A stretch of 64,000 nucleotides of DNA from Allofustis seminis DSM 15817 (lineage in GTDB: Bacteria; Bacillota; Bacilli; Lactobacillales; Carnobacteriaceae_A), in contig NZ_KB894085.1 of NCBI RefSeq assembly GCF_000374325.1, forward strand, positions 1 through 64,000. Reading direction: 5' to 3'. Positions 18,302 through 26,213 of this stretch are shown here, one piece after another (the first letter of the stretch is position 1; the number at the start of each line of letters is the position of its first letter). The notes under the pieces are model-generated. The model saw nothing but the letters and a program-made list of their open reading frames with translations. It ran no database searches and had not been told where the DNA came from. Made by a program: the position numbers and the translations under genes.

Positions 18302-18631
18302 ATGAAATTATTAATTGCAGTCATTCAAAATGAAGATAGTAAGAAATTACAAGAAGTTTTTAACAAAGAAGGTATTCGTGCAACAAAACTTGCAACGACT
18401 GGCGGTTTCTTACGTTCAGGCAATACGACCTTTATGATCGGGATTGATGATGATAAAGTCGAAGATGTTTTAAATTTAATTGCAAAATATTGTAAGACCC
18501 GTACGCAGACGATGATCAGCTCTCCAACTTATGATTTCAACTTGGATGCGGGCTTCGATTATCCAATTGACGTTGAAGTAGGTGGGGCGACCGTCTTTAT
18601 TCTTCCAGTGGATGCCTTTAAGAAATTTTAG
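18302..18631 (+). CDS. darA: Cyclic-di-AMP receptor, PII-like protein DarA (PstA)
   Basis: Trimeric PII-like protein, 109 aa, that binds c-di-AMP; formerly YaaQ. Visible: MKLLIAVIQNEDSKKL, the TTGGFLRSGNTTFMIG stretch that lines the nucleotide site, and the GGATVFILPVDAFKKF end. SD AGAGGGA. In Bacillus the order is tmk-darA-yaaR-holB; here holB follows directly with a 20-nt gap. The downstream target of DarA is not established, so no effect is claimed. Confidence 0.93.
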   Translation: MKLLIAVIQNEDSKKLQEVFNKEGIRATKLATTGGFLRSGNTTFMIGIDDDKVEDVLNLIAKYCKTRTQTMISSPTYDFNLDAGFDYPIDVEVGGATVFILPVDAFKKF

Positions 18632-18651
18632 AAAGTTTGGGTGGACATTCT

Positions 18652-19635
18652 GTGAACATTCAATCAAAACAGCCGAATATTTTTCGGCTGTTTTCTACAT
18701 TAATAAAAAATAAACGATTACAACATGCTTATCTTTTTGAAGGTGCACCAGGTTCGGGCCGATTAGAAGTCGCGAAGTGGTTAGCACAAGCTAAGCTATG
18801 TCCCAACAAAGATGAGAATGCACTACCTTGTGAGCAATGTTCGATTTGTAAACGCGTTGAAGCAGAAATGCATCCCGATGTGTGGCATCTAAAGCCAGAC
18901 GGTCTATCGATAAAAGTCGAACAAGTACGAACAATTCGTCAAGAATTTGCCCGTACAGGTATGGAGACATCAGAAAAATTACTTATCATTGATCCCATCG
19001 AAGCGATGACGATAAGTGGCGCAAATAGCTTGTTAAAATTCTTAGAAGAACCTGTTCCTGGCGTTACGATTATCTTGCTGACAGAAAATGAAAAACAATT
19101 GCTACCAACGATTGTATCCCGAGTACAGACCATTCATTTTCAAAAGCAGCCTGATGATGCATTAGTTCAGCACTATATTCAACAAGGAATTGCATCTGAA
19201 AAAGCACATATTATCGCAAAATTAACACAAGATACTGCGGCAGCCAAACAGTATGCAGCATCAGATGAATGGCAACAGTGGGTAGCATGTGCCTGGCGTT
19301 TTATAACATTAATGCTAGATAAGAATAGCCATGCCCTTTTATATATTCAAACCGATCTAAAGAATATATTCACCGATCGCAGTCATGCCCAGCTATTTTT
19401 ACGAATGCTTTTAATCATTTATGAAGATCTTTTAACTATTAAATATCATCAACAAAAAATGATTGCCTTTATACCATATGAGCAACAATTAAAGCATTAC
19501 GCCAAGCATTTGACTGCTTTAGAAATATCCCAGCATATTGCTTCTATTTTTGAAGCTGAAAAAATGCTCCAAGCAAATGTTGCAATTCAAAGCACACTCG
19601 AAAAAATTGCTATAAAAAATATCAAAACATGTTAA
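18652..19635 (+). CDS. holB: DNA polymerase III subunit delta'
   Basis: Clamp-loader subunit, 327 aa. Visible: LQHAYLFEGAPGSGRLEVAK (a P-loop-like segment in which the usual GKT is degenerate, as is common in delta'), zinc cysteines in CPNKDENALPCEQCSICKR, NSLLKFLEEP and the sensor region TIVSRVQTIHF. A TTG at 18637 is also in frame, but the GTG at 18652 follows GGGTGG with a 7-nt gap and matches the family N terminus. It ends 31 nt before the yabA start; the ricT (yaaT) gene usual at this position is missing. Confidence 0.9.
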   Translation: MNIQSKQPNIFRLFSTLIKNKRLQHAYLFEGAPGSGRLEVAKWLAQAKLCPNKDENALPCEQCSICKRVEAEMHPDVWHLKPDGLSIKVEQVRTIRQEFARTGMETSEKLLIIDPIEAMTISGANSLLKFLEEPVPGVTIILLTENEKQLLPTIVSRVQTIHFQKQPDDALVQHYIQQGIASEKAHIIAKLTQDTAAAKQYAASDEWQQWVACAWRFITLMLDKNSHALLYIQTDLKNIFTDRSHAQLFLRMLLIIYEDLLTIKYHQQKMIAFIPYEQQLKHYAKHLTALEISQHIASIFEAEKMLQANVAIQSTLEKIAIKNIKTC

Positions 19636-19666
19636 AATGAGAGGAGCTCGAGAAAGGGTGACTCAA

Positions 19667-19996
19667 TTGAAAAAGAAAGAAATATATGACCTTTTTTCAG
19701 ACTTAGAAATGCAATCGGAAAAGACATTGGAAACGATTAAAGGCATGCGTCAACAGATTGCTGCTTTGATTGAGGAAAATCAAGCGTTACAATTTGAGAA
19801 TAAGCATCTAAGAGATCGTCTAGAAGTTGCGGGAAGTCCTGTCAAAAAAGAGAGTGGTCTAACACAATCACGCCTTAATTTGGAAAATATCTATGAAGAT
19901 GGCTTTCATGTTTGCAATGTGATGTTTGGCAAACGTCGTGAAGAAGATGAACCCTGTGCTTTTTGTCTAGAAGTTATTTATGGCCAGAGAAATTAG
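19667..19996 (+). CDS. yabA: DNA replication initiation control protein YabA
   Basis: Negative regulator of initiation that binds DnaA and the DnaN clamp; 109 aa. N-terminal leucine-zipper-like helix (KKKEIYDLFSDLEMQ onward) followed by a C-terminal zinc module with HVCNVMFGKRR and CAFC. An ATG at 19637 is in frame, but YabA proteins start KK/DKKE; the TTG at 19667 sits behind AAAGGGTGA and gives that N terminus, so I use it. The stop lies 13 nt before the trmN6 start. Confidence 0.9.
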   Translation: MKKKEIYDLFSDLEMQSEKTLETIKGMRQQIAALIEENQALQFENKHLRDRLEVAGSPVKKESGLTQSRLNLENIYEDGFHVCNVMFGKRREEDEPCAFCLEVIYGQRN

Positions 19997-20009
19997 CGAG
20001 GATTTGAAT

Positions 20010-20759
20010 ATGAAGTTAAATGATGATGAACGAATCGACCAGCTTGTATCTGCTGGCTTGGCGATTATTCAAAGTCCGACAGCTTTTTGCTATTCATTGG
20101 ATGCACTGCTCTTAGCGCATTTTGCTAATGTATCCAGACGCGATGATAAAGTCATTGTCGATTTCTGTGCAGGAAATGGCGCTGTAACGATGTTATTAGC
20201 TCGCCAAACGGCAAGTCCAGTTATTGGCGTTGAAATTCAGCCACGTCTTGTCGATATGGCACGCAGAAGTGTGCAATTGAATCATATGCAAGACCGTGTG
20301 CGATTTATCGAAGCTGATATTACACAACTTTCACAAGAGATTCCTTATGATTCAGTTGATTATCTCACGTGCAATCCGCCTTATTTTTTGGGAGATGCAA
20401 CGGGTAAAGTGAATGACAATGAATATTTAGCGATTGCCCGACACGAAATTCATCTGCCTCTTACGCATTTAGTTCAACAAGCGAGTCGCTTTTTGAAAAT
20501 GAAAGGGAAATTCTATCTAGTGCATCGTCCCGACCGCCTACTAGAAATTATTGATGAATTAAGACGCTATCATCTTGTGCCAAAACGAGTTCAATTTGTG
20601 CACCCTAAAATGAATAAACCTGCAAATGTTGTCCTAATTGAAGCTATTAAGAATGGTTCAGAGATTGGCTTGAAATGGTTGCCCCCACTTTTTGTTTATG
20701 ATGATGAAGGAAATTATTTACCGGATGTGAAAGCAATTGTCCATGGAAAAAGAAAATAA
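20010..20759 (+). CDS. tRNA1(Val) (adenine(37)-N6)-methyltransferase family protein
   Basis: SAM-dependent methyltransferase of the TrmN6/YabB family, 249 aa. Visible: DFCAGNGAVTMLLA (SAM motif I) and CNPPYFLGD (NPPY motif of N6-adenine methylases). The frame opens at 19980 inside yabA, but GAGG lies eight bases before the ATG at 20010, which gives a family-like N terminus. It overlaps yazA by 17 nt. The modified base is assigned by family, not read. Confidence 0.88.
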   Translation: MKLNDDERIDQLVSAGLAIIQSPTAFCYSLDALLLAHFANVSRRDDKVIVDFCAGNGAVTMLLARQTASPVIGVEIQPRLVDMARRSVQLNHMQDRVRFIEADITQLSQEIPYDSVDYLTCNPPYFLGDATGKVNDNEYLAIARHEIHLPLTHLVQQASRFLKMKGKFYLVHRPDRLLEIIDELRRYHLVPKRVQFVHPKMNKPANVVLIEAIKNGSEIGLKWLPPLFVYDDEGNYLPDVKAIVHGKRK

Positions 20760-21060
20760 TGCCCATTATTTTTATGTATTATGGTGCAAAGATAATACCT
20801 TTTATGCAGGCTATACAACTAACTTGATGCGTAGACTGGCAGAACATAATAGTGGTCAAGGTGCAAAATACACAAAACCACATGCCAAACGTCCAGTGCA
20901 AATGGTCCACCATGAACGCTTCAACACCCGCAGTGCCGCGATGCGAGCAGAAGCCGCCTTTAAAAAACTGACGCGTGCGCAGAAGATAAAATATTTAAAG
21001 GCATATGGCATACACTCACCAGAAGGAACACTGCATTGGCGAAAGAAAAGAGGGACATAA
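20743..21060 (+). CDS. GIY-YIG nuclease superfamily protein (YazA/UPF0213)
   Basis: Small protein of 105 aa with the GIY-YIG fold: FYVLWCKDNTFYAGYT supplies the two strands, followed by NLMRRLAEH and a C-terminal EAAFKKLTRAQK helix. It starts at ATG 20743 inside the end of trmN6 (17-nt overlap) with no good SD, suggesting translational coupling. The stop shares one base with the rsmI start (TAATG). YazA homologues always lie here in firmicutes; their DNA target is not known. Confidence 0.9.
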   Translation: MEKENNAHYFYVLWCKDNTFYAGYTTNLMRRLAEHNSGQGAKYTKPHAKRPVQMVHHERFNTRSAAMRAEAAFKKLTRAQKIKYLKAYGIHSPEGTLHWRKKRGT

Positions 21061-21917
21061 TGAGCGAATATCAGAAAAAAGGCATCTTATATCTCGTGCC
21101 GACACCGATTGGAAATCTTGAAGATATCACACTTCGCGCGCTGCGTATCTTGAAAGAGGTCGACCTTATTGCGTCAGAAGACACGCGAAATACGCAAAAA
21201 TTATTGAATCATTTCGAGATAAAAACCCCTCAAATCAGCTACCATCAACACAATGAAAAAATGCGTAGCGAAGAAATTATCCAAAAGTTGCTGAATGGGA
21301 TGACCATTGCTCAAGTAAGTGATGCTGGAATGCCTTCAATCAGTGATCCAGGGGTCGTGCTTGTACAATTGGCGATTGAGCATCATATTCAAGTGATACC
21401 ACTGCCAGGAGCAAATGCAGCACTCACTGCACTTATTGCTTCAGGGATTGCACCACAGCCTTTTATATTTTATGGATTTTTGCCTAGTAAAAATAAAGAC
21501 CGAAAAGAAACATTAAAAGCATTGGCCAATAAAGAAGAAACGATCATTTTATATGAATCTCCTCATGCCCTCAAAAATTTTTTGAAAGAAGCGATGCATT
21601 ACTTTACACCAAATCGGCAGATTGTTCTAGCACGTGAAGTAACCAAGCGCTATGAAGAATTTATTCGGGGAAGCTTCCAAGAGATAGTCTCTTGGGCAGA
21701 GATGACGGACATAAGAGGAGAATTTGTTATTATTATTGCAGGGAATGAGATGCCCATAGTAGCGGATGAGGAATGGAAATATTGGACAATTAAGGAACAT
21801 ATCCAGTATATTATGAAAGAACAAAATATTCGCAGCAAAGAAGCAATCAAACAAGTCGCAAAGTTGCGGAATATAAAAACTAATGAAGTCTATGCCATTT
21901 ATCATGGACTATCTTAG
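21060..21917 (+). CDS. rsmI: 16S rRNA (cytidine(1402)-2'-O)-methyltransferase
   Basis: SAM-dependent tetrapyrrole-methylase-fold enzyme that methylates the ribose of C1402 in 16S rRNA; 285 aa. Visible: ILYLVPTPIGNLEDITLRAL, ASEDTRNTQKLL, VSDAGMPSISDPG and LPGANAALTAL. The frame opens at 21036, but AGAGGGA stands before the ATG at 21060, which overlaps the previous stop. Last backbone gene before the accessory stretch; a lipoprotein gene follows after 15 nt. Confidence 0.93.
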   Translation: MSEYQKKGILYLVPTPIGNLEDITLRALRILKEVDLIASEDTRNTQKLLNHFEIKTPQISYHQHNEKMRSEEIIQKLLNGMTIAQVSDAGMPSISDPGVVLVQLAIEHHIQVIPLPGANAALTALIASGIAPQPFIFYGFLPSKNKDRKETLKALANKEETIILYESPHALKNFLKEAMHYFTPNRQIVLAREVTKRYEEFIRGSFQEIVSWAEMTDIRGEFVIIIAGNEMPIVADEEWKYWTIKEHIQYIMKEQNIRSKEAIKQVAKLRNIKTNEVYAIYHGLS

Positions 21918-21932
21918 GCTGAGGAGATTATA

Positions 21933-22361
21933 ATGATGAAAAAATGGATACATGTATGGGTAGCCTTCTGTGCTATTTTAATGATGGCATGTAGTCATGA
22001 CAATAATTCAACCACTCAAAAACAGGAAGAACAACCAACAGAGCAACAGTCGACAACCGAACAAGACACACAAGAAGAAAAAGACAAAGAAGAATCGACT
22101 CCAACAGAAAAAGAAGAAGATGCAGATGCCAAAGTTATCGATCGCATTGTCAAGCACATTCAACAAGCACAAGCAGTGGATCAAGATCATATGACTATTT
22201 TGCTTAGTGAGCAAGAAAATTATAAAATTTATGAAGTGCGTATGCAAAATGCTGATGACCCAAGTGTAACAAACTTATTGGGAATGTATCGCTACTTTGC
22301 CGATGAAGATCGTCTAGAAGTGTATAACTCAACCAATGACACATATGATGTCGTAGAATAA
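21933..22361 (+). CDS. Putative lipoprotein with acidic/glutamine-rich linker
   Basis: Not recognised as a known family. The 142-aa product has a signal peptide MMKKWIHVWVAFCAILMMAC with a lipobox-like MMAC (less canonical than LAAC). About 50 residues rich in Q, T, E, D and K form a flexible linker, followed by a compact 75-residue domain (KVIDRIVKHIQQAQAVDQ to NDTYDVVE) that I cannot place. Probably anchored on the outer face of the membrane. GAGGAG precedes ATGATG. It lies 15 nt behind rsmI and ends at a strong terminator, so it is read with that operon. Confidence 0.7.
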   Translation: MMKKWIHVWVAFCAILMMACSHDNNSTTQKQEEQPTEQQSTTEQDTQEEKDKEESTPTEKEEDADAKVIDRIVKHIQQAQAVDQDHMTILLSEQENYKIYEVRMQNADDPSVTNLLGMYRYFADEDRLEVYNSTNDTYDVVE

Positions 22362-22365
22362 AATG

Positions 22366-22402
22366 AAAATGCCCCAGCAGTTACAACTGCTGGGGCATTT
22401 TT
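22366..22402 (+). terminator. Terminator after the lipoprotein gene
   Basis: GC-rich stem GCCCCAGCAG (22371-22380) with its complement ending at 22396, 6-nt loop, followed by T5; an A-run precedes. Confidence 0.94.
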
Positions 22403-22435
22403 AAATTCTAATGTCTTTCACATTTTTCAAGTGTG

Positions 22436-22444
22436 TGTTAAAAT
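22436..22444 (+). promoter_or_regulatory. Extended -10 of the pepF promoter
   Basis: TGt-TAAAAT about 30 nt before the pepF start; the -35 is weak. Confidence 0.45.
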
Positions 22445-22474
22445 TCATGTTATATCAATGGGAAGGATGATATC

Positions 22475-24277
22475 ATGTCTGAACAATTACCGAAACGATC
22501 AGATGTTCCTGTAGAGCTTACATGGAACTTAGCAGATTTATATCAAAGTATGGAAGATTTCGATGCAGACAAACAAAAAGTTGAAACATTAATTCAACAA
22601 TTTGTAATGCACTATAAAGACCATTTAACAGATGCAGAAGATATTGTAGCTGCAATTGCTGACTATGAAGAGATTTTAACGATTATGACAAGAATGGACC
22701 AATATTCATTCTTGCCTGTAAGTGTCGATATCACAGATACAGAAATCGTGAAATTCATGCGCCAAATGACGGCATTTAATGCACAGCAAGCGGCGACTTT
22801 AAGCTTTTTCCCATCGCAAGTCCAGCAGTTGTCAACTGATATCTTGGATGAAGTACTTGCCAAATATCCAGAACATATTGCACTTATCCGAATGATGAAA
22901 AAAGAAAAAGCTTCAGCACTTTCACCTCAACTAGAAGAAGCACTCAAAAAAATGAATCCAGTCTTTGATGGCTATTATGATATGTATGAACAGATTACAA
23001 GTGCCGATGCTGATTTTGGTACATTTGAAGCAAATGGCAAAGAGTATCCATTAAGTTTCGTGCTTTATGAAGAATATTATATGTATCATGAAGACACCGC
23101 TGTTCGCCGAGCCGCTTATAAGAAATTCAATGAAGTACTTGCACAATATCAAAATACGCTAGCATCAGCATATTATCATCATGTGCTAAAAGAAAAAGCA
23201 GAAGCTACCATGCGCGGCTTTGATTCTGTTTTTGATTTCTTATTGCAAGGCCAAGAAGTAGATCAAGAACTTTATCATCGCCAAATTGATAGATTAATGA
23301 AAGATTTTGCGCCTGTTATGCGTAAATATATTACGCATATTAAAGAAGAACGCGGACTCGATGCAATGCATTATGCCGACTTGAAAATCGACTTGGACCC
23401 TGAATATACACCGTCCATTACAATTGAAGAAGCTGCCAACATGGTAGAAGCATCAGTTGCCACACTTGGTACAGATTATGTCCAAAAAATCATGCCGGCA
23501 TTTGAAGAGCGCTGGGTTGACTTTGCACGAAATATTGGCAAACGTTCGGGTGCTTTTTGCTCGGGTGCTTATGATGTGCATCCTTATATTATGATGAGCT
23601 GGTCTGGACTACAAAGCGATGCATATACGCTTATTCATGAGCTAGGACATGCAGGTCAAGGCATCTTATCCGCCGAAAATCAAACGCTACTTAGTTCAAG
23701 ACCGTCGCTTTATTTGATTGAAGCCCCTTCTACTTTCCACGAATTATTGCTAAGCGACCATTTGCGTACAGTTGCGGATAGCCCACGTGCTGAACGCTCT
23801 GTCATAAGTAAGATGATTTCAAAAACATATTTTCACAACTTTGTTACCCATTTATTGGAAGCGGCATATCAACGTGAAGTCTATCGCCTGATTGATAAAG
23901 GAGATAGTTTCGGCGCAAATAAATTAAATGAAATCAAACATCAAGTACTAAGCGACTTCTGGGGAGATGCAGTAGAATTAGAACCAGGAAGTGAACTCAC
24001 TTGGATGCGTCAGCCGCACTACTATATGGGACTATACCCTTATACTTATTCTGCTGGTCTGACAATTGCCACCCAAGCCTACCTCAAGCTGAAATCAGGC
24101 GAAATGGATGCAGAGCAGTGGCTGAACTTCTTGAAACTTGGTGGAACAAAAGAACCGATTGCAGCCGCTAAAGTTGCTGGCGTAGATATTGCAACAGATG
24201 AAGCATTGAAGCAGACGATTGCTTATCTTGACCGCTCAGTGGACCGCATCATTGCACTTACAAATGAAATGAAATAA
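22475..24277 (+). CDS. pepF: Oligoendopeptidase F (M3 metallopeptidase)
   Basis: Cytosolic zinc endopeptidase that cuts oligopeptides; 600 aa, the standard length. The zinc site is HELGH at about residue 388 (LIHELGHAGQGI) with the third ligand in the EAPSTFHELL segment 30 residues later. N-terminal VPVELTWNLADLY is the family opening. GGAAGGA precedes ATG. Monocistronic, bounded by terminators on both sides. No signal peptide, so it acts on imported peptides. Confidence 0.95.
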   Translation: MSEQLPKRSDVPVELTWNLADLYQSMEDFDADKQKVETLIQQFVMHYKDHLTDAEDIVAAIADYEEILTIMTRMDQYSFLPVSVDITDTEIVKFMRQMTAFNAQQAATLSFFPSQVQQLSTDILDEVLAKYPEHIALIRMMKKEKASALSPQLEEALKKMNPVFDGYYDMYEQITSADADFGTFEANGKEYPLSFVLYEEYYMYHEDTAVRRAAYKKFNEVLAQYQNTLASAYYHHVLKEKAEATMRGFDSVFDFLLQGQEVDQELYHRQIDRLMKDFAPVMRKYITHIKEERGLDAMHYADLKIDLDPEYTPSITIEEAANMVEASVATLGTDYVQKIMPAFEERWVDFARNIGKRSGAFCSGAYDVHPYIMMSWSGLQSDAYTLIHELGHAGQGILSAENQTLLSSRPSLYLIEAPSTFHELLLSDHLRTVADSPRAERSVISKMISKTYFHNFVTHLLEAAYQREVYRLIDKGDSFGANKLNEIKHQVLSDFWGDAVELEPGSELTWMRQPHYYMGLYPYTYSAGLTIATQAYLKLKSGEMDAEQWLNFLKLGGTKEPIAAAKVAGVDIATDEALKQTIAYLDRSVDRIIALTNEMK

Positions 24278-24278
24278 T

Positions 24279-24307
24279 AAAAAAGGAGGCGAAGCGCCTC
24301 CTTTTAT
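24279..24307 (+). terminator. Terminator after pepF
   Basis: 11-bp stem AAAAGGAGGCG / CGCCTCCTTTT around AAG at 24281-24305, then T-rich sequence. Confidence 0.92.
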
Positions 24308-24401
24308 TTTGAATAAAGGAATGAATTGACAATGTAAGAATGATTGACACATCTATAGTACCTCTAGCAAAAATAACGTTTACTCCCTTCAATCAGAAAA
24401 A

Positions 24402-24429
24402 TAGTCATTCATCAAATAACAAGTATAAT
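24402..24429 (+). promoter_or_regulatory. Promoter of gor
   Basis: -10 TATAAT (24424-24429) with a weak -35 TAGTCA (24402-24407), 16-nt spacer. Two TTGACA sequences at 24326 and 24344 have no properly spaced -10. Confidence 0.5.
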
Positions 24430-24462
24430 AAGAATAGATTGAAATTTTAAGGAGGCGTTAAG

Positions 24463-25821
24463 ATGAGCGAAAAGTCATGGGATTATCTCGTTATCGGTGG
24501 CGGCAGCGGAGGGATTGCCAGTGCCAACCGCGCAGCTGAACGAGGAGCAAAAGTTGCACTTATAGAAACGGGAAAATTAGGTGGCACATGTGTTAATGTC
24601 GGCTGTGTCCCTAAAAAAGTCATGTGGTATCTTGCAAAACTTATGCATGAATTAAAAGCATATGGCCCAGATTATGGCCTGCGTAATCTCGATCAGATTG
24701 CATTAGATTATGAGTCCTTTGTCGCCCGGCGTGCCCAATATATTGAACGCTTGAATGGTATCTACCGAAATAATCTAAAAAATAACCAAGTAACTTTAAT
24801 CAATGGCACTGCAAAATTTATCGATGCTCACACAGTAGAAGTCAATGGAAGAATGCTCCAAGCTAAGCATATCTTAATTGCGACAGGAGGCCGTCCCGCG
24901 CGACCACATATTCCTGGTGCTGCATATGGTCTGACATCGGACGATATCTTTTCGATAAAAGAATTGCCACAGAAAATGGTCATTCTCGGAGGGGGCTATA
25001 TCGGTGTTGAAATGAGTGGTGCCTTCCGCAATCTAGGGGTCGAAGTCGAAGTCGTAGAATATAATGAGACACTTTTAAAAGGTTTTGAAGAATTTATCAT
25101 TGATAGCTACATGGATATTGCACAACGTGAAGGATTTGAGGGTAGCATTCATACAGGAGTCCATGCTACCGCAATTGAAAAAGTCGCATCAGGCTACCGC
25201 GTTCATTTAAGTAGTGGCGCCATATTAGAGACTGACATGGTATTATGGGCAGCAGGCCGCAAACCGAATACGCATTCCTTGAATTTAGAGTCTGCTGGCG
25301 TACAAGTCGATGAACACGGCTTTATAATAGTAGATAAATGGCAACAAACAAGTACAAAAGGCATCTATGCAGTAGGCGATGTTACTGGTGCAGCTGCACT
25401 GACCCCTGTTGCAATTAAAGCAGGACGTTACTTATCTGAGCGACTCTTCAATCATAAAGTCGATTGGTATCTAGATGAACGACTCGTGCCAACGGTCATA
25501 TTTGCCGAACCGCCAATTGGCACAATCGGTCTGACCGAAAAGCAAGCACGTGAAATATATGGCGACACAATAAAAGTCTACACCAGCACCTTCACTGCAA
25601 TGCATAGCGCCATTACCGAAAATCGTCAAAAAGCCTACCTAAAATTAATAACACAAGGCCCCTTTGAAAAAATTATCGGCCTTCATGGCATCGGTCAAGG
25701 GATGGATGAATTGCTCGAAGGATTCACAGTCGCTATCACAATGGGCGCAACAAAAGATGATTTCGATCGAACGATTGCCATCCACCCGACCGTTGCTGAA
25801 GAATTTGTTACGATGCGCTAA
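24463..25821 (+). CDS. gor: Glutathione-disulfide reductase
   Basis: FAD/NADPH pyridine nucleotide-disulfide oxidoreductase, 452 aa, reducing GSSG. Visible: GGGSGGIASANRAAERGAKV (FAD), the redox site GGTCVNVGCVPKKVMWY, the second dinucleotide site ILGGGYIGVEMSG, AVGDVTG, and the C-terminal HPTVAEEF carrying the catalytic His-Glu. The CVNVGCVPKK form fits glutathione reductase rather than lipoamide dehydrogenase (CLNxGCIPSK). AAGGAGG precedes ATG. Monocistronic. Its presence implies the cell makes or imports glutathione; no gshA/gshB gene is in the window. Confidence 0.9.
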   Translation: MSEKSWDYLVIGGGSGGIASANRAAERGAKVALIETGKLGGTCVNVGCVPKKVMWYLAKLMHELKAYGPDYGLRNLDQIALDYESFVARRAQYIERLNGIYRNNLKNNQVTLINGTAKFIDAHTVEVNGRMLQAKHILIATGGRPARPHIPGAAYGLTSDDIFSIKELPQKMVILGGGYIGVEMSGAFRNLGVEVEVVEYNETLLKGFEEFIIDSYMDIAQREGFEGSIHTGVHATAIEKVASGYRVHLSSGAILETDMVLWAAGRKPNTHSLNLESAGVQVDEHGFIIVDKWQQTSTKGIYAVGDVTGAAALTPVAIKAGRYLSERLFNHKVDWYLDERLVPTVIFAEPPIGTIGLTEKQAREIYGDTIKVYTSTFTAMHSAITENRQKAYLKLITQGPFEKIIGLHGIGQGMDELLEGFTVAITMGATKDDFDRTIAIHPTVAEEFVTMR

Positions 25822-25833
25822 TTGAATATAGCG

Positions 25834-25864
25834 CCAAAAAGCTGAGACATTCTCAGCTTTTTTA
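25834..25864 (+). terminator. Terminator after gor
   Basis: GCTGAGA-CAT-TCTCAGC (25841-25857) extended by A/T pairs, then T6. Confidence 0.9.
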
Positions 25865-25993
25865 TTTTGGCAAATTCTAAGAAAAAGATAAGCTAAAAAA
25901 GAACAATAATTTAGAATGATGATAAAAAAGATAAGGAAGAAAAATATTTTTATAAAAAGTGAATAAAAAAGTTAAAAAGTGCTTGAAAATAAT

Positions 25994-26023
25994 TTGGAAG
26001 CGATTTATTATTAACAATATATA
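25994..26023 (+). promoter_or_regulatory. Candidate promoter of the adhesin locus
   Basis: -35 TTGGAA (25994-25999), 18-nt spacer, -10 TATATA (26018-26023). Transcription would start at or just before the first 15-bp repeat. The stretch 25865-25993 is very A-rich with no gene seen. Confidence 0.5.
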
Positions 26024-26030
26024 AATGGCA

Positions 26031-26128
26031 CTCTGAGGCCACCACCTCTGAGGCCACCACCTCTGAGGCCACCACCTCTGAGGCCACCACCTCTGAGGCC
26101 ACCACCTCTGAGGCCACCACCTCTGAGG
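26031..26128 (+). repeat. Six perfect 15-bp tandem repeats plus a partial seventh
   Basis: The unit CTCTGAGGCCACCAC starts at 26031, 26046, 26061, 26076, 26091 and 26106 with no mismatch; 26121-26128 is a partial copy. GC content is far above the A/T-rich surroundings. Across each junction the motif CCTCTGAGG is a 9-nt quasi-palindrome. Located in the predicted 5' leader of the adhesin gene, so copy-number slippage could change the leader. Confidence 0.97.
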
Positions 26129-26147
26129 GAAACTATGCTCTCAGAGG
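26120..26147 (+). repeat. Inverted repeat closing the 15-bp array
   Basis: CCTCTGAG (26120-26127) pairs with CTCAGAGG (26140-26147) over a 12-nt loop. The same right arm could pair with any of the upstream copies, giving alternative hairpins of different size. Confidence 0.85.
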
Positions 26148-26167
26148 GAAAATAATACGACCAAAAT

Positions 26168-26210
26168 AAAACTTCCCTTTAGAGAGACCATCATTAAAGG
26201 GAGGTTTTTT
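26168..26210 (+). promoter_or_regulatory. Stem-loop that sequesters the adhesin Shine-Dalgarno and ends in a T-run
   Basis: AAAACTTCCCTTT (26168-26180) pairs with AAAGGGAGGTTTT (26196-26208), 13 bp with one G-U, 15-nt loop. The right arm contains the ribosome-binding site AGGGAGG of the ATG at 26214, and six T follow the GG. It could act as an attenuator, a translation lock or both. Confidence 0.8.
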
Positions 26211-26213
26211 ATT

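Noticed and set aside
24326-24359. TTGACA boxes upstream of gor as its promoter
   Set aside because: Neither has a -10 at a usable distance; the TATAAT at 24424 is nearer to the gene.
26031-26128. CRISPR array
   Set aside because: Units are adjacent 15-bp copies without spacers, and there are no cas genes.
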